Of a DNA stretch of 64,000 nt, positions 51,677 to 61,553 are shown one piece after another (within the stretch, counting starts at the first letter, position 1; each line of letters begins with the position of its first letter). Location: positions 868,001 through 932,000 of the forward strand of contig NC_047499.1 of NCBI RefSeq assembly GCF_002079055.1, given 5' to 3'. This DNA comes from Saccharomyces paradoxus. Taxonomy: Eukaryota > Ascomycota > Saccharomycetes > Saccharomycetales > Saccharomycetaceae. The position numbers and the translations under genes are program-made. Under the pieces are notes generated by a model that was given only the letters and a program-made list of their open reading frames with translations, had not been told where the DNA came from and searched no databases.

Positions 51677-53185
51677 TCACACTTGGTCTAGAATTTCGTT
51701 AACAGCGGCAATTGGGCCTTTATCATAAACGGTTTCTAGGGAGTGGGTCAACTGCGCAACAAAATCCTTGTTATCACGGATCTCAGGACTGAAAAGGACC
51801 TCGATGTTAAGCAATTCGTGAGGATCTTTACCACCCTTAACTGCGGCTGCTTTCAAGGTTGATGCCATAGGATCCTCAATTTCGAATGGTTTACCATTCA
51901 TGTCTACACCAGTCAAGTAACGGAACCAGCCAGCGACACACACTGCCAATAACTTGTACTTACCATCTGGTTTGCGCAACTGTTCATAGATAGATGGCAA
52001 AACATACTTAGGCATCTTACCAGAGCCCATCAAACAAATACGTGCGACGGTGTCCTGAATTGCAGGATTAGAGAATCTTTCCAACACTGAGGCGGTGTAT
52101 TCTTCGAAATCAACGCCCGGCACTTTAGGCAATAATGGAATGACTTCCTCACGCATCAACACACGGATGTACTTGTTGATAGTTGGGTCGTTGACAACCT
52201 CATGTATATACGTGTAGCCTGCCAAGTATCCCAAGTACCCCATGGCAGAGTGACCACCGTTAAGCAGACGTAATTTCATCAATTCATAGGAATCGACATC
52301 CTTGACGACTTGAACGCCAACAAGTTCCCATGGAGGACGGCCATCAGAGAAATTGTCTTCAAGAACCCATTGGATGAAAGGCTCTGCGACAACGGGACAC
52401 TGATCCTTAATTCCCCAGGTGTCAGTGACGTACTTGCGCTCTTTATCAGTACAACGTGGGGTCACACGATCAACCATGCTATTAGGAGAAGTAACCTTAT
52501 CTTCGATCCAAGCAGCGAACTTCTCATCCTTCTTTAACTTGGCAAATGCAACAAGCATGTTCTTGACTGTGACACCATTCTGGGGCATGTTGTCACATGA
52601 CATAATAGTAAATGGAGTAAGACCTTTTTTGTAACGTAGCAACAAGGCCTCATATAGGTATCCGTACAGAGTGGCCGGCTTCTCTGGATGGTTCAAGTCA
52701 TTGACGATTTCAGGAGCATCGGTCATCAATGAGTTTGTTGCCTCACTGTGGTAGTAACCGTTTTCTGTGACGGTCAGAGACACGATATGTGTGTCTGGAT
52801 TGGCCATCTTTTCAATGACAGCTCTTGGATCTTCGGGAGCATACATATAAGCAGTAATGGAACCGACAATGTAAGCGTTAGTGTCCTTGATACCGCGTTC
52901 CACAACTGTGTAGAGACAATCTTGAGCCTTCATAGCATCGCGCATTAGTGCATCTGCCTTCATTAAACCGACACCACAGATGGACCAATCCTTCAAATGG
53001 TGCTCCTGCATCAAACGATGCATGAAAACAGCTAAATGAGAACGATGGAATGCACCAACCCCAAGATGAACAATACCTTGTTTAACACCTTCCCTGGGAT
53101 AAGTTGGTATTGGAAGAGTAGATTCAAAACTCTTTAGAGTCTTAGCATTCAAGCTGATAGCTGTTGTTTCGTTTGATTTTGTCAT
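51677..53185 (-). CDS. Mannitol 2-dehydrogenase, DSF1/YNR073C type
   Basis: Long-chain polyol dehydrogenase interconverting D-mannitol and D-fructose with NAD. The 502 residues equal S. cerevisiae Dsf1 and Ynr073c. The N-terminal NAD-binding motif is GIVHLGVGAFHRSH (about residues 37-50). The catalytic set of the family is complete: Lys304, Asn309 and His312 in KLRLLNGGHS, with the same spacing as in the Pseudomonas fluorescens enzyme. No signal peptide is visible; it should be cytosolic. It is convergent with the HXT-type transporter, the same arrangement as HXT17-YNR073C and HXT13-DSF1. The promoter has Mig1-type boxes. Confidence 0.95.
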   Translation of the reverse strand: MTKSNETTAISLNAKTLKSFESTLPIPTYPREGVKQGIVHLGVGAFHRSHLAVFMHRLMQEHHLKDWSICGVGLMKADALMRDAMKAQDCLYTVVERGIKDTNAYIVGSITAYMYAPEDPRAVIEKMANPDTHIVSLTVTENGYYHSEATNSLMTDAPEIVNDLNHPEKPATLYGYLYEALLLRYKKGLTPFTIMSCDNMPQNGVTVKNMLVAFAKLKKDEKFAAWIEDKVTSPNSMVDRVTPRCTDKERKYVTDTWGIKDQCPVVAEPFIQWVLEDNFSDGRPPWELVGVQVVKDVDSYELMKLRLLNGGHSAMGYLGYLAGYTYIHEVVNDPTINKYIRVLMREEVIPLLPKVPGVDFEEYTASVLERFSNPAIQDTVARICLMGSGKMPKYVLPSIYEQLRKPDGKYKLLAVCVAGWFRYLTGVDMNGKPFEIEDPMASTLKAAAVKGGKDPHELLNIEVLFSPEIRDNKDFVAQLTHSLETVYDKGPIAAVNEILDQV

Positions 53186-54301
53186 TTTTTTGAAATTGTT
53201 ACGTTTTTCTTTTCCTTTTCTGGTTACTTTTACTTTTTTTATTGATGTTGTGTATTAAGATTCAGAAAAGAGAGGAAATACTAACGGTTGTACAATTGAT
53301 GTTGGCTATTTATATGTACAAATAGATGAAATTTGGCACTTTGAAACTGCAACCGCTGCGGCCTCCTTCCCTCCTAAAACATGATAGTTCTCAAAGTTAC
53401 TTGTAACGCCAAATCTAACTTTTCATTATTTCCAGAGCCTGCGATACCCTCTCCCACCACAACTGGAGAATATACGAGGCATCTAACCCATATATCCACG
53501 ACTAATACGCAAGCGTAATTGGTTCATATCGGCGCGAAAAGTTTATAAAATGACGTATCATTGTGGTGTGTACTGAATCAAAAAATGGCGAGCTACAAAA
53601 CAAGAAAAAGGTATGCAAAATGGATGTTCGTTGAGCTCATCCTGCAGCTATTTTTAAGTCCGTGCCAAGGAGGTAGCGACTATGTGGTGGGGATAACGCG
53701 GGGTAGGGAGACTCAGGCACAAAGGCAAAAACCAAGAAGGCATCAAATAAGGCACACACCCCCACGCTACATTACGTCACGATCCCTTATTTTTACGCGC
53801 CCTGCAGAAAAGTAAGTTTTAGGTACACATGGGTGCAGAAAACAAAGTTCTCGGGATAGATTTCTGGTAGGTTGCAAACAGAATATATTGAAGTTTGCAA
53901 GCTACGTGCAAATTTAGCATACATCGGCCCTTCTCGGGATGAGATAATGAACGAGTTTCGTTCAGGAAACTGTCGCCTATATTAAAAAATTCAATATTTC
54001 TTTTCTCTTCCACATTTAAGGCCCATAATATTTATTCATTTCCGGTCTCGTATCTCCTTTCTCCGGTCACATAACACCTATATCTTAAATTCCCAATTCT
54101 CACAGCAGCAGTTATACTAAAGTTAAGATAAAAAGTGGGTCACTCTTACTGTTCTTCTGTATAATTAAAGTTTTATATATAACATCAACGTTTCAAGCAG
54201 TTCAACATTATGAGAAAAGATACAAAGCGGAAAAGAAACTCTACTGATGAATAAACAAGAAACAATCCAAAAAATAAGGAAAGAAAAAGAGATAGAAAAT
54301 C
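53186..54301 (-). promoter_or_regulatory. Divergent region between mannitol dehydrogenase and sorbitol dehydrogenase relic
   Basis: A 1.1-kb region. Mig1-type boxes occur at 53688-53693 (GTGGGG) and 53699-53704 (GCGGGG), followed by an ACACACCCCC string near 53755, all about 500-570 bp before the mannitol dehydrogenase ATG. These G-rich boxes fit glucose repression of a polyol operon-like unit. A short ORF at 53561-53815 overlaps them and is probably chance. Confidence 0.45.
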
Positions 54302-55331
54302 ACGTCTCAAAATAGTGACCCTACAGTTGCTCTAAGAAAAGTTGGAGACATCGCCATCGAGCAAAGGCCAGTTTCTACCATTGACGATCCTAAATGTTAA
54401 GTTATCTATTAAAACTAAAAGTGTCTGTGGTTCTGTATTAATTATACCAGCAGCGATGCGGCACCGATAAATACGTATTGAAAGCACTAATGGTTTCGGG
54501 TCCTGAATGAAGCGGGCAGGTTCTGGAAGTTGATGACGTTGTCACAAGATTCAAAGTTGATGACTGTGTTGCTATTTAATCTGGTGTTCCCAGCCGTTAT
54601 TCTAACGAAACCGAGGAAGGGAGGCATGATCTGCCCAAATATGGCATTTTCCGCAACTCCTCCAATTGTTGATACCCTCATGAAGTACTATTTGTCCCCA
54701 GATAATTTTCTTGTGAAATTGCCAGAAAACGTCAGATACTAAGAGGGAGCTCGTGTAGAACCTTTATCCGTCCTTTTGCACTCCAGGAAGTTGGCTGAGG
54801 TCTGCTTTGACACTACTGTTGTTGTGCTCGGTACAGGATCGTGCGGCTGTTAACTGGCGTAGTAGCGCGCGCGTTTGGTGCTAGTGACGTCATTTTTATT
54901 GATGTATTTGTCAACAAGCTAAAAGAGCAAAGAATTCGGCCTTACTGATACTTCAATTCTGGAATTTGCTGAAGAAGTTAAAAACAATTTGAGCGGAAAT
55001 TATGCAGATGTGATGTTCTAGTGTTCAAACGCTAATGCTTACATTGGTGTCAGTGTCAAGCAAACTAAGATCCGAAGTACCTTGGCGCAGGTTGGCGTCA
55101 GTAAGAACTACATCAACGTTCCAATTGCTGAAGTTGCGGCAATGAAATGAACTAATTGAATGTTTGCGTTATTCGTTCGCGACGCGGTGAACGTGGTTGC
55201 TACGAGCAAAATTGATACCAAGACTTTAATAACGCGCAGATTCAGCTTTGAAGATGCAGGCAAGGCTTACGATTTACTAAATTTCACACGTCGCAGAGTT
55301 AGTCAAGACTATAATTGCGGGCCCTGAGTGA
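54302..55331 (+). pseudogene. Decayed sorbitol dehydrogenase, SOR1/SOR2 type
   Basis: A relic of a zinc-dependent sorbitol (xylitol) dehydrogenase, recognisable along its whole length. The first codon is ACG where the family has ATG, followed by SQNSDPTVALRKVGDIAIEQ. Later blocks are SGQVLEVDDVV, MAFSATPPIVDTLMKYYLSP, FLVKLPENVRY, GVVARAFGASDVIFIDVF and, at the end, KTIIAGPE before the final TGA. Several in-frame stops, frameshifts and small deletions separate the blocks (about 1,030 bp, against about 1,070 for an intact gene), and the catalytic-zinc segment near the N terminus is badly eroded. It is host-gene decay in a polyol cluster; S288C has intact SOR1 next to HXT16 and SOR2 next to HXT15. 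Confidence 0.9.
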
Positions 55332-56356
55332 GAAGGTGAATTCTTGACCAGTTTTTTATTATTATGAGGTATGATAATATAAGCCCCCAGAAGATTTTTT
55401 TTTTTTCATTGTCGCTGTACTGTTGTTTTTAGATATGTACAGAAATTGATGTATATACACAAAATCCAAAAATCTATTCATTCTAAGAATAGCGACCTGG
55501 TTTTGGGTGATATAAGATTTTGGCACCCCAAATTAGTATGAGCTTACATAGCAAAATCGAGAGTTATAAATATGCTTTATGCAAAACTACCAGAATGGTA
55601 TGAAACGATTATGTATTTTTGTCAAACGTAACAATATTGAGAAATTACTTTTTGTTCAAACCTGGATAGCCAATGGGTATTTCTTTCGAGAATGCGCTCA
55701 CCTCTGTGGATGGTACATTAGGAAGAAATTTTAAGTCACAATATCTCCTTATTTTGGCAATATTCTGCTGTGTTCCGCGGGACGATGTAGCTTGCTCACC
55801 CCTTCCAAAGCTTTTCTTTTTCTCTTGTACACAGACAGAGAAAAGCTCGAACAACTAGACGGAGAAAGAGTTGGTGGATGAATTTTCTTTCAGGCACTCC
55901 TGCCTCCAAACAAGCACGGCATAAAACCACCTCATTATTACTGCGAAACTTAAAAGTTAAATAGAATAATGGATGAAAAATAATAAATCTAAGATTAAGA
56001 TCAGAATATACTTTACCCCCGCCCCCACAACCGGATGGCATGACTAATTATCTTTTATTCTTTTTTTTTTTCTTTGTTCTCTTCTCTGGTTTCTTCCCAG
56101 TAGACAGACCGCAAGAGTAATTGCAAAGGGGTGGAAGACTGGCAATTTTCAAAGGGAATCCTCCGTTGTCCATAATGTGATTAGAATCAAGTGAATTGTT
56201 GGAATTTTCGCTGCACTAGTTCTTGAAAAAGAGCAAAACTGTGGCAAAGCTAACGCATATAAAAAGGTCGAAAATTTGTTCCATGAAATAAAGCTTTAGC
56301 CTATTGGCAGTCAAAGGCAAAACATTTGTTAAGTGCATAAACAGTGTACTTTAAAG
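55332..56356. promoter_or_regulatory. Region upstream of the ATO3-like gene, with Mig1-type boxes
   Basis: A 1.0-kb region. CCCCGC (56017-56022) and CCCCAC (56023-56028), the complements of two Mig1 cores, lie side by side about 330 bp before the ATG. T-tracts at 55397-55407 and 56060-56072 are present. Short overlapping ORFs around 55645-55858 on both strands have no recognisable product. Confidence 0.4.
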
Positions 56357-57184
56357 ATGGAGCCCATATCTTCAGGATCCTCACTTCAAAGCAATATGAG
56401 AGAAACAGTACAAACCCAACATGCGGAAATACTCCCACAGGTGTCAAATGAAAACAAAAATAAACCTAGCTGCGAACACTTTGAGTCTGTCAATGAGTAT
56501 ATCATGGTTGGGGGCAGACTTTTCAAAAAGGGTGACACGAACAGCTTCTTGGAAGACCTAGGTTCCGGTACGCCTGTAGAGCAACCAAGACAAGTTGGTT
56601 TCGCCAATCCCCTCCCACTAGGGTTAGCTTCTTTCTCGTTTATGTGTTTAACATTAGGTTTGGTAAATGCAAGAGTGCGTGGAGTCACCAATCTTTATTT
56701 ATTGAACGCATCCTTTATTTTTGGTGGTGCCGTTGTTTTGCTTTCAGGACTTCTTTCCTTCTGCGTCGGAGATACATTTTGTATGACCGTTTTTGGATCA
56801 TTTGGGGGGTTTTGGATTAGTTGGGGGTGTCTCAACCTTGAACAATTCGGTGTGACTAAAGCATATGCCGATGATCCTCAGGCACTGCAAAATGTGCTGG
56901 GATTTTACCTAGCAGGATGGACCGTATTCAATTTCTTGGTCATGGTCTGTTCCATGAAGAGCACTTGGGGGATATTCCTGTTGCTACTTTTTCTGGACTT
57001 AACATTTTTAATGTTATGCATCGGTTCCTTCACACAAAGCGCTAATGTGTCGATGGCAGGAGGATACTTTGGTATATTGAGCAGCTGTTGTGGTTGGTAT
57101 TCCTTATATTGTTCAATCGCGAATAAAGATAGCTCCTACGTTCCTTTAGTCGCATATCCAATGCCAGGTTCTCAAATTGTATGA
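56357..57184 (+). CDS. Acetate/ammonium transporter family protein, ATO3-like
   Basis: A GPR1/FUN34/yaaH (AceTr) family membrane protein of 275 residues, the length I recall for S. cerevisiae Ato3; the start is the Met of MEPISSGSSLQSN. After a hydrophilic N terminus of about 80 residues, the family motif FANPLPLGLASFSF opens the first of six spans. The GGYFGILSSCCGWYSLY block near the C terminus is ATO3-type rather than ADY2/ATO2-type. Family members are acetate channels/symporters and are linked to ammonium export in ageing colonies. It is divergent enough from ATO3 as I remember it to be a paralogue rather than the gene itself, and it lies in a subtelomere instead of at the YDR384C position. 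Confidence 0.88.
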   Translation: MEPISSGSSLQSNMRETVQTQHAEILPQVSNENKNKPSCEHFESVNEYIMVGGRLFKKGDTNSFLEDLGSGTPVEQPRQVGFANPLPLGLASFSFMCLTLGLVNARVRGVTNLYLLNASFIFGGAVVLLSGLLSFCVGDTFCMTVFGSFGGFWISWGCLNLEQFGVTKAYADDPQALQNVLGFYLAGWTVFNFLVMVCSMKSTWGIFLLLLFLDLTFLMLCIGSFTQSANVSMAGGYFGILSSCCGWYSLYCSIANKDSSYVPLVAYPMPGSQIV

Positions 57185-58318
57185 GAGCCGCTATGCCTGA
57201 TTTCCTCTTTTGCTATGCATTATTATTTTTTTGGGCCGTTAGTTAAGAAAAGGGTGCTTTTGTTTGACTGGAGAGAGACAAAACATGGCTTAGGATGAAA
57301 ACACAAGATTGGTGTTACCGTAATTGGGGGGACGTATATTTAATCATGTGTAGATGATTCGTAGATAATCCCATAGTTTTGATTGCCATTATTGATACAC
57401 CACAATAAGAAGTGGCCGAGACAATTCATAAAACTGTTTTAGTTATAGTTATGTCAGAGATGTTTGTCCCTCTAAAGTAACCTCCGTATAACAGCGATTA
57501 CTCATACTATATATTAGTTTTTGCAGAATGTGCTGGTGATAGGGGAAAGCTTGACAAGCAGTTGCGTTTAAATATATGAGGATAATGTGATAAAAGGACT
57601 CGCACTGATTATGGCCCTAGTGATGCACCCTCAAGCGAGCTGCTGAGGAGTACGTTGTTATAATTGTTAAAAGAATTGCGAACTACAGTACAATAACTTG
57701 CCTAAAGGTTCGAAACTTGCTCTGTGTTTGTTTTCTGTAGCAATGTAAACGCATATCGGACGAACAGTGGGAAAATTGGAGACCAGAACTATGGAAAAAT
57801 GAGATGACTTTACATTCGGCATTGTTCGAGATAGGTATAGATAATATTTTATAGCAAGGTTGGCAAAGGCATTAATTATAGATATATTGTCACAGGGACA
57901 TTATATTAAGAGTAGAAATCATTAAAAAATATAAAAATCAAGAAGAAATTGTAGGACAACCCTATATTGTCTATAAAGGTAGTAGATACAGACCCGAAAA
58001 AGACTAGCTCTTTTATCTCTGTTATGAAAATATACATCCACGTTACTGTAGTAAGAAATTATTCAGGCGGAACAAATTTTAAAATCAAATATAACAAAAT
58101 AACTAATACATACATTTTAAGTGCACCTATATCTATATAAGTTAGAATGAGGTAACAAATTATATTCATCTGTACTGGAAAAGGTCAAGTATGGTACAAT
58201 AGCAGCAATACAAAGTTATGGAAAATAATACTATCACCAAAATTAGTAGAGATAGTGAACGAACAAAAGAATAAGTGTATAACTGGAATTGTCGAAACTA
58301 AAATATTCGGTTTGGCTC
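57185..58318. other. 1.1-kb convergent intergenic region, ATO3-like/amidase
   Basis: AT-rich, especially 57840-58310, with many short A and TATA runs. I see no ORF of note, no tRNA and no repeat. It is longer than a normal convergent gap in this genome, so it may hold eroded sequence. Confidence 0.5.
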
Positions 58319-60070
58319 TTATATAACGGGGATATTTTTTGCCACATAATCATAGTACTGTGGCTTGCATTTATAGTTTAATAAATCTTCGATAGCGGAG
58401 CCGTATTTGATCAACTGAGGTTCTTGCCAAGCAGATTGCATTATGCCAAGACCAAAAGGTCTGCCATTAGCCTTTTTAACACCTATCGGTAATGTAATCA
58501 TTGGATAACCAGCTTTAGCGGCTTGCTGGTATGTGATTGACAAACCACTTGGAACCAAAAGACCATCCAGCTTGAAATTTTCACCGGTATTAGGATCAGT
58601 ATAGTTAAGTGCGTGGTCAATACCTTCATCTCTGGAAGTTCTTCGAACAAATTCGACAGCTTCCCAGTAGGTCGCATTCTTGATACCTCCCCAGGCCAGA
58701 GAGTCTAAGAAAGAATCTTGACCAGATGAAAAGGCAGGATGTGTATTATTGTATCCGCCTTCGCTACCAGTGAAGTTATAGTTATATGCAATAATGTCTT
58801 CTAGGGAGCGAATATTTGTGTTTTCCAATTCGCTCAAGTAAGACTTGATGTTATTATAGAAGTCAACTTTCACCACAGTGAATTCACTCTCATTTGCTGA
58901 TCCAAAGTCCCAATCCCAGCCACTATCTGAAATAACATCTAAATTTCCAAAGTCGGTATTATTATAAATTGTAGCTCCTGCGTCTTCAATAACTTTAATA
59001 ACTTCTAAAAGTCTAGGAATTTCATCAGTTTTGGCATATGACCAAAGCTTTTTCCATGGTAAACCAAATTTTGCACCTTTCAGAGCACTTTTGTCAGTCA
59101 GATATTTCACATAATCACCATCATCTGGAACTTTACCAGTTTGGTTCAGGGTGTACACGTCTTTCTCATCAATCCCCCACATATATTGGAAAGCGTATAC
59201 TGCATCACGGACAGTCCTAGCCATGGGTCCAGTTGAATCCTGATGTTCCGACTCTGGAATTACACCAGACCTTGAAGTTAAACCAACTGTTGGTTTAAAA
59301 CCAACAATACCATTCCTCATTGCTGGATCAATAATACTACCGTCAGTTTCGGTTCCTAATGAAAACATTATCATATTTGCAGCTACAGAACCAGCACTAC
59401 CGGAAGAACTACCTCCCGGGTTGGTAGTAAGATTAAAAGGACAGCGTGCTTGGCCACCTCTAGCGGAGTAACCCTCAGAGTAATCTGATGATCTCATATC
59501 TGCCCATTCACTTAATGTAGAGTGACCAAACAACACAGCACCAGCATCTCTTAATTTGGATACAACATGAGCATCTCGTGGCACTACTGAACCCAAAAGC
59601 ATCCATGAACCGCATGTAGTATCCATTTTATCCTTCGTTGCATAATTGTCCTTAACTAAAAATGGAATACCGTGCAATGGACTTCTAACAACTCCTGCTG
59701 CTCGTTCGCGATCTCTTTCCTGTGCAATTGAAATAGCATCGGGATTGACTTGCAATACACCATTGACATACGAATTAAGTTGAAAGTAGCGGTCTAGATA
59801 GCAGCGCACAACATCCTCTGACGAAAGAACACCTTTATCGAAGTAACCCTGCAATTGGTCTATCGTAGCATCTTCCAACGTAATACCTCTACACATATTC
59901 ATTGGAAATAGTTCAACTGACTGCGTCTGAGGATATACAAAAGTGGTTGTGTTTACCATTTGTGTTTCACTTGGTTCATTCGCTAAAAACCGTTTCCATA
60001 ATCTTTCAATTGGCGAGGCTTTAACCGATGCCAAAGACAACCCTAATAGTACAACGTTTTTGATTCTCAT
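58319..60070 (-). CDS. Secreted amidase-signature hydrolase
   Basis: A 583-residue amidase-signature enzyme that should hydrolyse amides to acid plus ammonia or amine. The catalytic Ser-cisSer-Lys triad is complete: Lys140 in FLVKDN, the cis-Ser in GGSSSGSAG (about 221-223) and nucleophile Ser245 in GTETDGSI. The first 19 residues (MRIKNVVLLGLSLASVKAS) form a signal peptide. A dibasic KR follows at about 26-27, and many N-x-S/T sites (for example NTT, NLT, NQT, NES, NFT, NAT, NYT) fit passage through the secretory pathway. There is no C-terminal GPI tail, so it is probably secreted or vacuolar. S288C AMD2 and GatA-type amidases lack a signal peptide, and I know of no S288C orthologue. Filamentous fungi and some other yeasts have similar secreted amidases; horizontal or ancestral origin is open. 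Confidence 0.88.
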   Translation of the reverse strand: MRIKNVVLLGLSLASVKASPIERLWKRFLANEPSETQMVNTTTFVYPQTQSVELFPMNMCRGITLEDATIDQLQGYFDKGVLSSEDVVRCYLDRYFQLNSYVNGVLQVNPDAISIAQERDRERAAGVVRSPLHGIPFLVKDNYATKDKMDTTCGSWMLLGSVVPRDAHVVSKLRDAGAVLFGHSTLSEWADMRSSDYSEGYSARGGQARCPFNLTTNPGGSSSGSAGSVAANMIMFSLGTETDGSIIDPAMRNGIVGFKPTVGLTSRSGVIPESEHQDSTGPMARTVRDAVYAFQYMWGIDEKDVYTLNQTGKVPDDGDYVKYLTDKSALKGAKFGLPWKKLWSYAKTDEIPRLLEVIKVIEDAGATIYNNTDFGNLDVISDSGWDWDFGSANESEFTVVKVDFYNNIKSYLSELENTNIRSLEDIIAYNYNFTGSEGGYNNTHPAFSSGQDSFLDSLAWGGIKNATYWEAVEFVRRTSRDEGIDHALNYTDPNTGENFKLDGLLVPSGLSITYQQAAKAGYPMITLPIGVKKANGRPFGLGIMQSAWQEPQLIKYGSAIEDLLNYKCKPQYYDYVAKNIPVI

Positions 60071-61553
60071 AACTTTTTGATGATCTGTCGATCTGAGTTA
60101 CATTCTAATCCCAGGAAGATGGCAATGCCACATAGGTGCTGTATATAAACGAATTGAATGCTATATGCTACCATTACATTGATCAATGACAACATATTAC
60201 ATTCGTATAGCGGTACTACGATAGAACGTACAAAGATAACGCATATCGCTGGCAGAATCTAACCAGATTGGCAATTATTGTGTGAAAATCCTGTTCTATT
60301 ATCATTTTGCACACTTTTCGATTCTCAATGGAGTCAAAATTCGACTTTGCTCGTATTTTCAAGCAAAAATAACAGTGATAGTACCTTCACCCTCATCCTA
60401 AAAACATTATTCTTCAAATCAAAAGGGCAAGAAAATTAACATCAGCACCACTCAATAGGTGTCATTACGTTATCATAAAGTTTTTTTTTTTCCGTAGGGA
60501 ATTTCTGAAGAACAGCAAGCGGCCAAAACCACTCTATGGATATCGTGAAAATCTCTACTCTTCGATTGCATATTTTGCTCTGCGCATAAAAAAATATTGA
60601 TACAATCTTCGACATAGTGAAAGCATCCTTATCAAGCAATCAAAAATTCGCAATTCCGTCTTATCGCGAGAGAAGATTTTGAACGATAAAATCCATAGAA
60701 GTTCCAATATTTCTCAGATTAGCCTCTATGAGTAGATACATGATAACAAATTGAAAAAAGGAACAACATTGAGTTTTCCTTTTTCAGATCTGATGCTCTT
60801 TTCATACCCTATTCGTTTAGTGGAAATGCTCATTCCCACAACTCTTTAATTGAAATACCAGAGAATGATTTATGCGGTAGCTGCGATTTTTTTGTATATT
60901 GATACGATATATGGCATGCGCCCTAGTGTTTATAGAAGCGCAATCCTATCCAATTTGTGACGATTAGTGGTTATGGGCGGAATGTTGTATTACGTGGTAA
61001 ATTTAATGGTTTATCACTATATGCGATATTCGATACTGTATGGTGTTTAAGATTTCAGAACGGTTCAGAAATTAGAAAGCTGAAGCAGTGACACTCGAAA
61101 AATTTCACATATCCTCGTTCCGTTTTTAGCCTTAAGGTCAAATTAAGAGGCCATAAGAATTGGTTCTTCATGTTGAGAGAAGTTCACAATGTTCTTCCAA
61201 TGTTCTGTTTTTCTATTACTGCATTTACTTCTCTTGCCCATCCGAAAATAGAAGCTTTGAACATTTCCATAGTCTAACTCTCATCGGTATTTACAGAAAG
61301 CACGTGAACTTTCAAATTGGATAGGGCTTAAAAGTAATGCTTTGTAGCTCTTAATGAAACTTAGGGACACTAGTAATGATAGTATTATTACCTCCCGCAT
61401 TCAAAAACTGATCAATATATATATATAATATGTAAAATCGTGCTGGAAATTACTAGAATACTCTCTGTCATGTAGTACACTTTAGCTTGGGATAGAAATT
61501 CTGCAAGATAGATACTCAATACAGAATACATCCTTCTTTTCTTTACAAGAAGG
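60071..61553. other. 1.5-kb intergenic region upstream of the amidase gene
   Basis: It contains the amidase promoter on its left side and 3' flank of the yapsin on the right. I see only short chance ORFs (for example 60442-60639 minus). GATAACG at 60235-60241 and GATAACA at 60749-60755 are single weak GATA-type strings, far from the clear cluster at the permease. No repeat, tRNA or mobile element is seen. Confidence 0.5.

Noticed and set aside
53561-53815. An 84-codon basic ORF upstream of the mannitol dehydrogenase
   Set aside because: It overlaps G-rich promoter boxes, has odd composition and matches no family I know.
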